From contig OY720635.1 of NCBI GenBank assembly GCA_963169105.1, forward strand, positions 154,643,645 to 154,707,644: 64,000 bases of DNA, given 5' to 3'. The stretch comes from Ceriagrion tenellum (lineage: Eukaryota > Arthropoda > Insecta > Odonata > Coenagrionidae). Shown here piece by piece: positions 43,761 to 56,380 of this stretch. The notes below the pieces were generated by a model. It worked only from the letters and a program-made list of their open reading frames with translations, was not told the origin of the DNA and made no database searches. The position numbers and the translations under genes are program-made. Each line of letters starts with the position of its first letter. Position 1 is the first letter of the stretch.

Positions 43761-46689
43761 TTCTTACAAGTTAAATTCTGTTCTTTCCGAATTTTGTTGA
43801 AGCTCTTTTTCAATGGTGCGGCAATTGGGAGTGGGGGGATGTGGTGGGCAGCCGTTGGGAGGAGGATAAGGCTTCCGGGAAGCGAGACTGGAGATAAGGG
43901 AGCAGCACACAAAGAGACAGACAGAGGAGAGCGGTCGGGTGCAGTGGAAGTGTAAGCGTCGGCTGGAGAATTGAGGGGGAGGGTCTATCAAGGGGAAGCA
44001 CGCCGTGCAATTTAAATATTATTAACTGCGTCAAAACCAAAAACAGTAAGTCCTCGATTAAAGTTGGAGATGCACACTGAATAAGTACGGCGTATGTCGA
44101 AACGACGTAAAATGGAACCAGATAATGGTGGCCACTTTATTTCCATTATTCATTAATGCGTTAATTTCGTTCGTTTTTCACCTTCATTAAAAAAAAACAA
44201 ATAATTTTTTCTAATACTTAAGAAAGGTGTTAGAAATTCTTTCTAAAGCAATGCATCTCTGGAGTGCTTACGCGTACTTAGGGATTAAACTCGTTCCAAA
44301 AAATCTTGACTTTCGACTTCGACAGTGGACACTCCACTTTGAACGTCCACTAGTAGACACAAAACATCGACTTCCGTTGAATTTTCCCTACTTTTGCCCA
44401 AGTTCCAAAACATAGTTTAATACGCCGCTGTACAGAAAAGGAAACCGAAACTTAGTTATTTTATGATATTCAACATAAGTTAATCATGTTGCGATTGCAT
44501 TGTGACTAGAATTGTCAAGCCAGAGTAAAAAGTACAAAAGTTGTGCATGAAGCATTAATTTTATTCTCAATAAACAATACACAGAAGAGACTAAATACAT
44601 ATGACCCAAAAACAGTTATGCTGAAAATAAAAAACAAAATCAATTGTTGTAACGAGATAGGATGCTAAAAATTTGAACAAAAGACCAATGGTGCAATTAC
44701 AACATTGCCTACAATTCCCAAAACCGAAGGCGGATAGAGCCAAGGATCAACCGCATTTGCATTAATTTTCCCCTCAGTCGAGCCCTATCTTTCATAAATA
44801 TATTTTCCACTTAAAAAAGTCTTTCACATGGCATCAAAGTTGCCAAGATTGGAAGGCATTTCATGGCTACTTAAAGGTGATTAGGAAATTCAGACTTGAA
44901 TCTCTTTGACTATTGGACGGTTTCGTTTCGCCGGCGCACACACCACACTCGTCCGCACTTCAACACGGGCGTCGTGGACTATTCTTACCTTTCAGGAGAA
45001 TAGGAGGACGTATGCCCCACGAATGAAGTTCATCGGGATCTCTAAAAGTGGGGTACTAGGGTACTAGACATAGAAAAAGAGAAATAGTAAGAAGAAAAAT
45101 AGTGGAGATGAAGGACCTGTTCGATGAGAAAACGAGAGAAAGAGGAGTATTCCCGGGCGAAGAACCAGTGCGAGTAAGCCAAAGGATGAGGGACAGGCGA
45201 AAGAGAGGTACAACTTGTGAAAGTAACGAAAGTTGAGTAATCTCAGCCCATAGATGGTTGCAAAGTAACTACTTATAGCTATGAGGTGAATTAGATGCGA
45301 TCATAGATCCGGATCATCACCTTTCCCTTAGTCTGGTTGAGAGGGGCCATCGCTGCCCATACGAGTTCTCTTGCTGACACTGCAGGTGTTCTAAATATCC
45401 ACCACAACCTTGTGCTCGGTCCTCCAGTGAGCGATGTGAGTTGTAGTGCTCCCGCTGAGCTTAAACTCTCAACTACCAACCGTGTACTTCGCTTTGCTGT
45501 CTTTCAGTTTTCGAAAATATTCCAAAGTAGCACTCTTGCGCACCATGGTCGATGTCAGATGCCACACGATGGGACAGAGAACCACGTACCGACATCGAAA
45601 CACAAAAACAAACCTTCACTTACCATCGGCATACCTTCTCCCGTTGAACACAAAAGATTGATACGCCTCATTGCTTTTGAGATTGAAAACAAGATGGCGA
45701 TATGCCTTCGTCCAGCTCGTTCTACTCGCCCTCTCCTCTTCTCGGAACCCCTGGTTCCATGCACAATGAAAATGACCTCATCCAGACGATTCATAAGAAG
45801 TACATTAGCGACTATCTTTCATTCGCAATAAACACTCGGCCAGCCACTGCACCGAGCTGGCGCCTATATGTATGCGACTAAAGACCAAGATTGCTAGCGA
45901 AGCTACGCGCAGCTGTTTTCTTCATGTAAGCGGAGAGAAGAGTCCACAAATCTTGAAATACTACGACTGAGACCGATGAGGGGAGCTGAGGTTTTTATAA
46001 TTCAACCACTTGCTACCATGTACTGATTCATGAAATTTAAAAAAATGGGGCAAGTGAAGTTCTTCTATTTTTTTCAGTTTCTAATGGAGGCACTAAGTCT
46101 ATGGATTACAAAGCTAATAGTCTTGACAAGCCTACTTTAAAATGATTCCACCCTATAACTGGGGTCATAATATGTCTCCCTGAAAAACAGCCCTTCTAGA
46201 AGTTTAAAAAAGGCTAACCATATCCCCTGTATAATGGCTTCTAATTTTTTTGGAAACATCTCGAATGGTAGTGCGGTAAGTGGCAGCCAATTTTTATTTT
46301 GGTATCTTACGAAAGATGGGATGTTTCTCTTTAAAATGAGGCCAAATTCATTTTATCTTTGGTGAAATGATATCTTGCTCAAAATACCTAAATGCAAACC
46401 GGATGCGTGTGAGTCAGAGACGGAGACATTTTTTAAAGGTTATATGTGATTTCCTTCACTATTTATCGTCAAGTACATACGTTCATGCTTTGCTCTTAAT
46501 TCTGTACGCGGAAATGTATTACCTTAGTGACAGAGCCTTCCAGACGTCGTCTTATCTTACTCATCGTCAAGTACATACATACTTGGATCGTCCTTCAGTC
46601 CGCGATAATGTAGGTCCTTTGAGAGACCGTGCGAGTTCCAAGAAAACGGATCAAAGTCATTCGCATCAATCGATTCATTTGGTTATTGA
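43761..46689. other. Mostly unassigned DNA
   Basis: A G-rich block lies at 43835-43985. The 164-codon plus frame at 45337-45831 starts at TTG and overlaps minus-strand frames; I recognise no domain on either strand. Nothing else can be supported. Confidence 0.35.
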
Positions 46690-47120
46690 TTCATCCGTTT
46701 AATGGGTCGAATTCTTCCAGCGCGACACGCGGCGGTGGCACCCAGTCGATCCCACCATTCACTGCGTGGTCGGTGGCAGTGGGTGCATCAGTTTTGTAAT
46801 GTGTCGATACGACACACTAGTTCGCCATGTGACGGATGGGGCGTCGGGTTAATGAGGTGTGGTAAGTGGACGCGCGAAATCTCGCGACGCGGCGGCGTCA
46901 ACGTGGCGCTGTCGGGCGGTCAATGGCAGAGGGTGCGTCGTCCACTTTGGAATGTAGCGGCACTGCCCGCTGACCATTCGACCCGCGTATCCCCATCCCA
47001 TCCGGTGAGAGAAAGGGGTGGGGGAGTAGAGGGGGGAGGCAAGGCGTACGTGCGTGCGTGCGAGAAGGAAGCGACACGCTCGCACGTCGAGCGGCGAAGA
47101 CAGAGACCCGCACGGACAAA
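46690..47120. other. GC-rich island with an internal degenerate duplication
   Basis: The segment 46760-46860 resembles 46910-47010: GTGGTCGGTGGCAGTGGGTGC...TTTGTAATGT against CGGGCGGTCAATGGCAGAGGGTGC...TTTGGAATGT. The minus-strand frames repeat a HPLP..T..Q pattern. A 169-codon plus frame (46702-47211) spans it, starting at ATG 46702 or an upstream codon, but has no recognised domain. Confidence 0.5.
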
Positions 47121-47849
47121 AAGAAAATTCATTACAATTCGGAGACCTTCAGAGGACTCTTTAAGGTCCACAGATTGGACGAGAGAGACATCCAGTAAAC
47201 GGCTGTCATGATTAACTCTAAGTGCTATTAACCTTCAGCAACAACTGGGATATCGCTTCCAGATCATCGATTAATATGTAGATAAACTTTCATACAAATT
47301 CCGATCTATTTTCTCACGACGTCAATAATATTTTGCGAAACCCGACATACTAAGGCAGACTAGATCATAAGAATAATATGAGGTACCATAGAAGAGACAG
47401 GTCAAAATGGAAATTTTTTCCGCGACTGATGAGAGAACAAAAAAGCTGCCAATTAGCCCTTAAACTTGTATAGTCTCTAATCTGATTTTTTTTAAACCCT
47501 TTGCGTACAAGATGAACTACGATGTCCCAAGTATTGGGATTAACCAGCTAATGTGCTGGGTGCTGATTCCGACCAGACAAAACCTCAGTGCAGCTTATTA
47601 GTTGATTTTATCCCTATTGCTTGTTTCTTAACCTGCATCGTTTTACTAAAATCACGATTCGCAGACTTCCTCCAAGATTCTTGCATCTCCCTGTGTTTAT
47701 TTCGCCGAAAAATATATTAATACCAATAATTTCTTTAGCAATAACAGCATACCTATAATGTAGAGCATGTTGGCGAAAGTTCACCTTTTGACAAGTACTT
47801 GAAGGTTTTTGCCGATGCATAGCAGTCGTAGTTCCCTTTAATTTATCAT

Positions 47850-47945
47850 TGTAGATTTCAGCGCATGTAGGCGATAATTCACCGCCTGCCACGCACCCTT
47901 GCGGAGTTTCGCGCAGGGCATTACGTATGTACATGTAGAGCCTAC
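47850..47945 (+). repeat. LINE 3'-tail-like repeat, copy 2
   Basis: Matches 33835-33925 over GCATGTAGGCGATAATTCACC...CTGCCACGCACCCTTGCGG and ends ATGTAGAG. Confidence 0.5.
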
Positions 47946-48519
47946 AGAATCAAATCCAAAATCAGACTAACGATGATAATGCAATAAGGTTTTCAAATCC
48001 TAATTCGAGTTCGGTTGCTTCGCCTGAACGCACTCCTTATGCAGATTAATTCTGACCAGGTGAGGACTGTATCTGCGTAATCGGAAATGAATGCATTCGA
48101 ATCGAAGAATACCAATTCACGACATTATACTTGCTCATTTCGAGCATACCGGAAACACCCACGGTTTACCAACCTCATAATTTCCTGGCGCAGACCTGTG
48201 AGGAAAGGAAAAAGCAGAGGGGAAGTGAGATGGAGGCAATGAGAGTCAGAAGAACCAAATTACTTCGTGAAAAAGACACCAGCATTCGCTAAGCTCCCTA
48301 AGGTAGATGGTTTTAATCTCCCATCTCTATGACTCAAGCAGAGGGCTCATCGTGAGATCAGTTGAAACAGAATGTAATGGAAGTATTGAAATCATCTCAC
48401 TTCTCGAAGCGCTTGCGCTGGCAGCAATAAAAAAGACTTTCTGACTCTCCACATTGAACAACCTTCCCTCCTCCACTCCCCCGTATCGCGGGATTTCGAA
48501 AGTCATGTCCCAGAGTCGC

Positions 48520-48640
48520 CCACTAAGCGGCGCCAGGAACTTTAGCGAGAGCTATACTACAAGGACTGGCACAAGCAATATCGAGGGATTAGAGTTCGAG
48601 TCCCGGACAAATCGAATGGTTTTTCCTCGGTCGAATTCCA
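48520..48640 (+). mobile_element. Possible SINE head
   Basis: A B-box-like AGTTCGAGTCCCGGACAA (about 48593-48610) lies about 55 nt downstream of GGAACTTTAGCGAGAG, within a tRNA-sized segment. There is no cloverleaf pairing. This is a weak call. Confidence 0.35.
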
Positions 48641-49086
48641 TACTTATTGTATGTACAAGTAAGTTTGCTTTTCGCAGCTATCAAGTAAGGGGTACGAGAT
48701 TGTTGGCGACCGCTCAGGGTTATAGCAAACGGTGTTCCCGTTGTGCTCCAAAAATGCTTATAGGTGTCCACCAAACTAGGTAGTGGAGGTATGGCAGTGA
48801 TCTCTGGCAGGGATGTTTTCGGCGGAAGGTTAAGCGCGTGAGCTTGGTCGCTATGACAAATGCCTAACGGTTGGCGGAAATTAAGTCAGGGTGGCTTTTG
48901 GTAAAGAATATTATATTTCCCTGAATTCTCTCAGATGGATTTGACAAATTTCCTGACCGATAGATCGCAAAAAGGTCACCTGCTAATCACAGCTTTTGAT
49001 TCATCTTAATTAAATGCTTTTCAACAAAAACTCGTCAAAGTGTATACCGCATATAAGACTTAGTTCTTTCTCGGCGAATTATATGT
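48641..49086. other. Unassigned DNA
   Basis: Nothing assignable seen. Confidence 0.3.
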
Positions 49087-49250
49087 ATAAATAATTCTCA
49101 GGATTCGAGCCGAGTAAGAATTTTGGCTGCTAACGTTTCAATGGAACACTCTTCCATCGCTTGGATTGCTCTGAGGACGATAAAAGAGTGTTCCATTGAA
49201 ACGTTAGCAGCCAAAATTCTTACTCGGCTTGAATCCCGAGAATTATTTAT
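49087..49250. repeat. Long hairpin with 67-bp arms, Penelope-like
   Basis: Arms 49087-49153 and 49184-49250 are reverse complements with two mismatches, around a 30-nt loop. The right side carries CTGAGGACGA...TTGAAACGTT (49171-49203), the same CTGA/GAAAC motif found elsewhere in the window. The arrangement fits tail-to-tail copies of a Penelope-like terminal repeat. Confidence 0.8.
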
Positions 49251-49665
49251 AAATGTTTACCGCACGTTTTCTAAAACCCTCCCTGCCTGCCCGGGGTCTT
49301 ATCGACCCCACGGAAATGAAAAATTGTCGAAACATTTTTTTATTGGACATATCTCAGTTAAAATTTTTAAATTCTCCAATCAAAATGTTATGTATATTGT
49401 CTGATTTTTTTCCATTTTCTAATGCATGAAACATGGAAAAAAATAATTACTCTTGTGAGGTCATTTTTGACCAAAGGTATGTAGTGTCTCTCTAAGTCGC
49501 TGCACTCCCCAAAATCTAAATTGGACATATATTAATAATATTTTATGGGAACATTACAAACTCGAGTAATATTTGTTTTTACGTAGAATAACAATGATAA
49601 CAAGATATAAGCTATATGTGCCATTAATTTACAAATCAGCAGTCACATGAATTTGATTTGCGTCA

Positions 49666-50968
49666 TCTATATATATATAAACGAATGTATGTCTGTCCTG
49701 TATGCATTACTACACTGTTGATCCGATCGCCAAGAAACTTTAAGAAGTTGTTGAGTACACTCTTGCGAAGGTTTCGAAGGTTTTAGGTATAAAAATGTTT
49801 TAAATTTCGCCCCCCCCCCCTAGGTCCTCTTAATCTTTCGAATACTTTTCGCGCAACAACGCCCGACGGGTAAGTGCATTACTACAGTTTTAATCCTATC
49901 GTGCTGAAATTTTGCCGAGTAATAGCTCAAGGCAGGAGAAAAGTTGTAGGCTACTTTAAAATGATCTCAGGGCCCATAAAGGTCCCAAAAAGGGGACCTT
50001 AGGTGGTTCGCGGTACATATCGGGTTTTGTGCAGTGGTTTCATTTTTTACTTTTTAAAATTATTTCCGCTCAAGATAGAGAGTTGGAATTTTTTTATTAA
50101 ATGTCTGAAAGAAGGAAGTTTTTAATTCTTTCAATTAATTATCCTTTTCACTTCGTAATTCACTGAAATTTGCGTTTTTAGCTGCAGAAACATATTTTTC
50201 TGTGAAATCAACAATACCATATTTGCTTGACAACCAGATTTCGGTCATTGCTGTTGGAATTCATATTGCTTAGTTGAGCCGATTAGGAATGCTAAGCATT
50301 GGGATTTGTGCAGCGGTTAATTATTTCGCTTTTTAAAACAACTTTAAATAAAGATAGAGAGTTGAAATTCATTTTATCACATACCCGAAAGCATGATTCT
50401 ACTAAAATTAGTGGTATCATGCCCGATAGAATGAAGTTTCTCTCTTTTTCAATCGATTTTATTTTACGCATTTTCCTTGACAACCAAATAAACAAACAAA
50501 AATAAACATTAAATCAAATCTTAATTAACGTAAATGAAATTCTGAATAGCTACTCAACAAGTAATTACTCGAATTATGTACTTAACTATAATGTTCTTTT
50601 AGCCTGGCTGTGCAGGTAGTATGATGGTAGTATGATTACAGTAAAGGGTTTCAAAAAATTGCCTCTCTACTGTATATTATACAAGTTTTACAAATTTCAT
50701 TGTTTTTATTTTACCATGTTATTTTTTATCATTCTGTCAATTTTTCAGTCATTTGACTTATAATTATTATTGTTCATGGGAGATATTGTCACATTGTTTA
50801 CTTACAATTGTCTCACAATTGTATAGATGCTCTGCAGAAGAAAATATTAATTTAATAAAACAATTACTTGAAATTTCTGTTATCACAACTACTTACTAAC
50901 TCCTCACCTCTTATATAAAGAGTTTTGAAGGAAGTATGATCCCGAGCAACGCCGGGTAATTCAGCTAG
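49666..50968 (+). mobile_element. Non-autonomous Helitron-like element
   Basis: The 5' end is TCTATATATATATAAACGAATG, preceded by A. The 3' end is CCCGAGCAACGCCGGGTAATTCAGCTAG, followed by T. A TC start, CTAG end, insertion between A and T, and a short hairpin (CCCG/CGGG) about 10 nt before the end are all Helitron hallmarks. The element is 1303 bp and lacks Rep/helicase coding sequence. Two internal blocks (about 50030-50110 and 50300-50380) are related. Confidence 0.65.
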
Positions 50969-51024
50969 TCATTTAATAAAATATACAGTTCTTAGTACCG
51001 CGTCAAATTTGTAGTAAGATTATC

Positions 51025-52110
51025 GCATTCCATCTCATTTACGCTGGCGTAGAAGAACACGGGCATGTTTTATCTTCGAGGGAATGGGGAGGTTAAGAGG
51101 GAGGCTTTTTGGTTAGAATTGGGAGAAAGGCAGAGAAAGTGAAATTTAAAGTGATCTACATACAAAATTTCCAAAAGCTCTCACCTCGTAGTACATATGA
51201 TAATGATATAAGGAGTCGTTTATAACTCGTACATTTTTATTCGGTTTCATGATATCAAGGATTTTCAATCAGTCTGACACATATTAATTCCATACTACAA
51301 GACGTATAACCTGTGACGCAAAGATATGGAGGCTGCCACTCACACTTAGCCATCTCAGATGACAATAGATTTTGAAACTACTGAAATTGATATTTTTCCT
51401 TCAAATCATAGTTCACGAAATAATCAGATCACAACTTGGTACCAACATTGATAACTTCGGTAGCGCTGGTTCAACTTATGTGAGAGCTGATATAAATCCT
51501 ACAGCAGCAGTACCATTTAAATACAGATTTACTATAGTAAATCTACTCCCTCTCCCTACCATAATTTTGATAGTAATTCATGAGTCTCATAACTACTCTG
51601 TAGTATTCTTGGTTGGAAATGATCTTAGCATCTTCATGAGGAGGGCGCCATTGGAAATCCCTTTTCCGATAACTGTTGAAGTTACTGCAAAACAATCTCA
51701 AGAGGGATATCCTGCCCCCAAGCAAACACGATTCTCATGCTTTTATTTCTACAGCAGTTTATATTTTTTTAGGCCAGAAATTTTTCTGATGCGCGTATAC
51801 AATAAATAATAAAAATGTTTTCTCTAGTGCCACCCTCCCATTTCATTTCCGCTCGTCTGAGTCACCTCTATCTATGAAGAATTAGGTGTGGAGTTGAAGA
51901 AAATGACACTTCCCCACTAACCATACGGATTTATGAATAAAGTCACAACAGATGAAGGTTCTTCGTTCTATCAATGGCATAGTCACGATATGAGCAATTC
52001 TATAATAAACTGTGATTTTATTTCACTTTTCTCTGGATCACTGCCATCTCTCTTATTTCCAGAGACTTATAACATGAGACGTTATAATGGCAACGCTACA
52101 GAGATAAATT
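51025..52110 (+). repeat. Long dispersed repeat D, copy 2
   Basis: Collinear with 18830-20130 (see that entry). It starts just after the Helitron-like element. A 145-codon frame in it (51372-51809) is not recognised and is not conserved in copy 1. Confidence 0.75.
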
Positions 52111-52599
52111 TGCTTCCAGATGCAGTGAATCCTTGCCAATTGTGCAAAATGGCGTTCAAAAATGGAGAGGAAAAACTTCAGAGTTCTGGTCACGAGAATT
52201 TATTTTTTCCAATTTTTGTTTAGCAACCACGTTCAGAGGTCGTTTTGGAAACGTTTTGAACTATTTTCGATTCGGAAAAATGGAAAAACAGACAGTACGA
52301 GTAATAAAGGGAAGTTTCCCACTCACAAAACCCACAAAACACAAAGTTAATTTTTCCTTTCTTGCGTATTCAAATGAAACACTGGCGGAATCGTATATTC
52401 CAAGTGTAGCAGAATAGGTTGCTCTATTATCTACACACAATAAAAGATTAGATGTATCAGACATTGAAATAAAAAACCGAAAGTGAGTTTGTACCACAGC
52501 TCTTCCAAATTTACCAAAGACAGGCGACTCTCTCACCAATTTTGAAAGAAGGTCTAAAATTACGATAAAGAGAAGTGCAATGGTCAAGTACAGCGGAGA

Positions 52600-53180
52600 T
52601 TAGTCCAAGATAAGAAAGCTTCCATGGAGAGAAAGCAACTGCTGGGTTCAAAGAATATAGGACTACGAACGAGGAAAGAATGAGTATAAGTATTCGCGTA
52701 AAGTATGGCACTGTGGCACTCAAAGAATCGGAAGCATAGACCACTGGAAAAACAGGCCAGAGAAGATTGGAAGCTTTCGACACCAGATGTTGGAGGAGGA
52801 TGCTGAAGATCTAAAGGATGAAATAAATAAGAAATTAGGGAGTATAGCGAAGAGTAGAAGATGAAAAGACCATGTTTAACACTATACAGAGGAGAAGAGC
52901 CACATGGATTGACCACACCTAGAGGCAAAATGGGCTTGTGAAGAATATAAATTAAGGAAAAATAGAGGGAAAAGTCCTAATACACTGGATAACCGATCAA
53001 ACCCAATGGATATACGCATGCAAAAAGAGAGGAGTACATAAATATACAACAATAGTACAAACATAAGAAGAAGTACCAGGGAGTAAGGGAACTAGCGTCA
53101 GGTAGGGAAAGATGCAAGATGAAAGATTGGCCGACCAATTTTAGGATTGAACGGCTAGTGATGATGAGTTAGGTTTCATT
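52600..53180 (+). pseudogene. LINE RT C-terminal fragment
   Basis: Plus-strand translation over several frames gives RRLEAFDTRCWRRMLKI, then INKKLGSIAK, QRRRATWIDHT, GLVKNIN and HWITDQTQW. This is the LEAFE.WCWRRMLKI...RRR.TWIGH...GLV..I.EGKIEGK...HW...Q tail typical of insect LINEs. It ends near a GATGATGAG stretch (53158-53169). It is heavily mutated. Confidence 0.8.
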
Positions 53181-53329
53181 TTTATTTAATATATGTTTGA
53201 TTATTTCTAATTATTTAATACCAAAGTTTGGATCATTCGTGCACCTCAACGGGTATGACGACCTTGCAAGGGAAGCTCGAACACGCGGCGGAAGTTGAGC
53301 AAAGCGCGAAGAGGACACTCTTGAATGGA

Positions 53330-54010
53330 CGCGAATTAAGAAATTGACGAGAGGAGGAGGGGGTGGGGGATGAGAGAGGAGTGGTAGTGGGGGAAGGGGG
53401 GTTAGGAGGGGAGGGGACGGAGGGAGCAAGTCAAAGTGGCCCGCACGTGCATTTCCACGAATTGGCAAAATAATTGCACGGCATCATCATCTTGCTCTAT
53501 TCACCAGCCTCGTCATGATATTGGCCCCCCTCGGTCCCCCACCTCTCCACGGGGAGGCGGTGGGGTTGTGGCGGAGTGAGGCGGGAGGTGGCCGTGAGGC
53601 GACAGAGGAGAAAAGAGGACGAATAATTTGGCGAACTCCGGGTGGGAGGGGGGAGTCACACGAGCGGCGCACGATCGGCGCCTACGGCACGGAGGCAGGA
53701 AGAAGAAGAAGAAGCACTTTAACGAATGTACGAAATCTTTAGCGTCTTTTCGGAGAGGCAAACGTAGTAGGGGGAGGGGGTGATGAGGTACGGGCGAAAT
53801 TGGGAGCTATGGCGCCACAAGGGCCGCGTACTCATTAGCGCGCCCCTCCCGTCTCCACCAACCTTTCCTCTTGCGTCGAAGACGACATCAGCGCCGCCGG
53901 AAATAATGGAATGATAGCAATGGAGAAAAAACATGACAAGCACGAATGCAAAGTGGGGCGGGAGGGAGGGATGGGAGTGGCACGTGCGCTGAAGAGAGGG
54001 GAGATGGCGG
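53330..54010. other. GC-rich, polypurine island
   Basis: Long G/A runs on the plus strand (53340-53430, 53640-53710, 53940-54050) interleaved with CpG-rich DNA. Overlapping frames lack any domain. Confidence 0.6.
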
Positions 54011-54419
54011 GTTAGTGAGAGGGTAGAGGGGGGAAGGCTGAAGGGGGATAACTGCTAACAAAGGACACACAATATAAGATACAAAAAATTAGGAGAAATA
54101 AAATGGCAGCTATGCGGGGTCGTTCACTTGTGACATTCACGACAACGAAACGACAATTTGATCAGGACTGACAATCGAAACAAGATGAAAGCTGAGGCCA
54201 GCCAATCCGTGTGTAACGGGTGTGTATTTCTTTTTTTGCAAAATGCACATTTTTTCAAAAAAATTTAATATCCAGATTGAGATCAGAAACGGATTACAAG
54301 GGATTGTTCAGTAAGCATGGATTTTAGTTTCCATGCATGAATGTATAACATTATATGTAATAATTATGATTTGCAACGGACGTTACACAATTCTGAACAT
54401 GGCACTGTGAGTTTAAAAA

Positions 54420-54950
54420 ATTCGTTAATCACTATCTTCCTTCTGTTTCCTCCCCTTCCTGTACCACATCCAATTTAGTATATGTTCTTATTTTTAAATT
54501 ATGTCCAGCCTTTTACATTGGACTCTGTAGTACTCCCCTCAGTATTAGAATTAACAATCACCGTGCCTCTTGCAATCCTTCTTCTAATAACTTCTCTTTC
54601 TCCGTTCCCACACATGCTGCCTCCCACAATGCAAAATTTGATGACTGTTACAATGAAGTCATTCTGGCATCCCTCCCCCCCTCAGCTACCATAGTCAATT
54701 TAAAGACCTTAGAACAAAGTTGCATCCGATTTTTTAACGCCCTCTGTCCACCTGGCCCCAACCGCTCCCATTAATTTCCCACCACATTTAGCTACTTTGT
54801 TTCCAATTTCCCAATTTGCTCTCTGGCTCATTCCCTCCTCCCTCTCCCACCTCTCCTACCTACTCCTCCCCCTCACCACTCCTCCTTTACAAATCTTTCT
54901 CCTCATCTGTCACTGATGAAGGTGCGGGCGACCCACTGAAATTATTAAAA
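54420..54950 (+). other. Pyrimidine-rich stretch ending in a Penelope-type motif
   Basis: C/T-rich sequence leads to CTGATGAAG-GTGCGGGCGACCCAC-TGAAAT (54913-54942). This has an exact CTGATGA, a hairpin (GT..GGG/CCC AC) and GAAA. It resembles the stretch before 41186. It may be the 3' part of a Penelope-like element, with no coding relic recognised. Confidence 0.4.
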
Positions 54951-54959
54951 CTGTGTTCT

Positions 54960-56380
54960 TATTTATGTGTTATGTTGCGAGACCTGCAAATAAGTATGGA
55001 AGTGGGAATAAATAACATACCAGCCGAGTATCTCAAGAGCATGGGCCAGAACAGAAGAGAGAATATTTGCACTGATACTTAAGATTCATGAGGATGGAGT
55101 GTGGCCGGAGGACTTCACGAAGACAACACTAACTCCTTTCCGAAGAAGAACAAAGCAAAAAATTGCGAGGACTATGGGACCATAAGGTTAATATCCCCGA
55201 GTGACGACCAGTTTGAATTCAGGACAGGGAAGGGAATGCGAAACGCAGAGAGAATGATGACGAAACTAGTAGAAAGAAACCTAGAAAATGGGGTGTTTTT
55301 ACTTGCTTTTTAGGTATCGAGAAGGGGTTTATTAAAGTGGTCTACACGGAATTAATGAAATTGCTGAAGAAATTTGAGGTCGATTGGAGGGCGAGACGTT
55401 CCATCCGAAATCTTTATATGAACCAGAGGACGCAGGTTACGGTAGCGAATAGAGAATAGGGATGGGTCGTGATAGGACGGGAAGTACGGTAGGGGTGCTC
55501 ATTATCGCCGTTGCTTTTTAACATGCATTCAGATAAAATGGTAAGAAGGACATGGGGAGAGATGGAGGTAGGAAAAAAAGCAGAAGGGAATCTGATTAAG
55601 TCAGTTAGATTTGCAGATGATCAAGCATAGATTTTTCAGTCAGCCAAAGATATATAGTCAGTGATGAATGTGTTTGGGGTGCATTGCGAGAGATATGGGA
55701 TGAAGATACATCATAAGGGGGAAAAAAAGATGAGATTCTTTCGAAGCAAGAAAGCGGGGCAGAAATATAAGGGTGGGAAGGAATAAAGAAGTGGGAAGGA
55801 AAGAGCAAGTCGAGTAGTTTACGCATATGGGTAGCATTTCTGAGGAAAATGGGGTAAGTGGTAGGGACATAAGATGTGTGATTGCCATAGCTAAAGTGGC
55901 ATTTTCACATAGGAGGGGATTGACGAGGAGGGATCTGAGTAGAGACGTAAAGAAACACTCTAACATGGTGCGTGGCCCTGAAAGGGTCGGAGACTTGGTC
56001 CTTGCGAATGGAAGATGTACGTAGACTTGGAGACGTTTACGATGTGGGTGTGGAGAAGAATGGAGAGGGCGAGCTGGGTGGCGAGATGGACGATTGAGGA
56101 GGTAATGAATATGGTTGGTGAGGAGAGGAAGTTAGTGGCGGAGGTTCAGAGGAGGTAGAAGAGATGGATGGAAGACGTATTGAAAGGAGAGAGAGTGTCG
56201 AAGAAGTTAAAAGAGGGGAGAATACAGGGAAAGCGTGCAATAGAAAAGAGGATAGAAATACTGGACGAAAGTAGAAGAGGGCTTAAATGGCGGATTGTAC
56301 GAAGAATGCAGAGCGATATGACAGAAAATTTCGAGAACGCATGCGCGAATGCGAATGAACGGGAGATGACAAAATAGCCC
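54960..56380 (+). pseudogene. LINE reverse transcriptase (longest LINE relic)
   Basis: Relics of an RTE/Jockey-like polymerase appear in order. GINNIPAEYLKSMGQ lies at about 55005-55050, then ED(F)TKT..P..KKN.A.NCEDY.TI.LIS at about 55110-55200. Next come the palm regions (FRTGKGMRNAERMMTKLVER, about 55215-55275) and the catalytic VRFADDQ at about 55605-55625. They are followed by RYGMKI near 55690 and WRRMERASWVARWT near 56050. The tail GKRAIEKRIEILDE runs toward 56375. Stops and frameshifts occur throughout. The endonuclease domain is absent. It immediately follows the Penelope-type motif. Confidence 0.85.

Noticed and set aside
44041..44100. Tigger-type terminal repeat (CAGTAAGTCCTCGATTAAAG)
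   Set aside because: It resembles a pogo/Tigger end, but no inverted partner or TA-flanked opposite end was found downstream.
45337..45831. A 164-codon plus-strand gene
   Set aside because: It starts at TTG, has no recognisable domain, and overlapping minus-strand frames are of similar quality. It was left as unassigned DNA.
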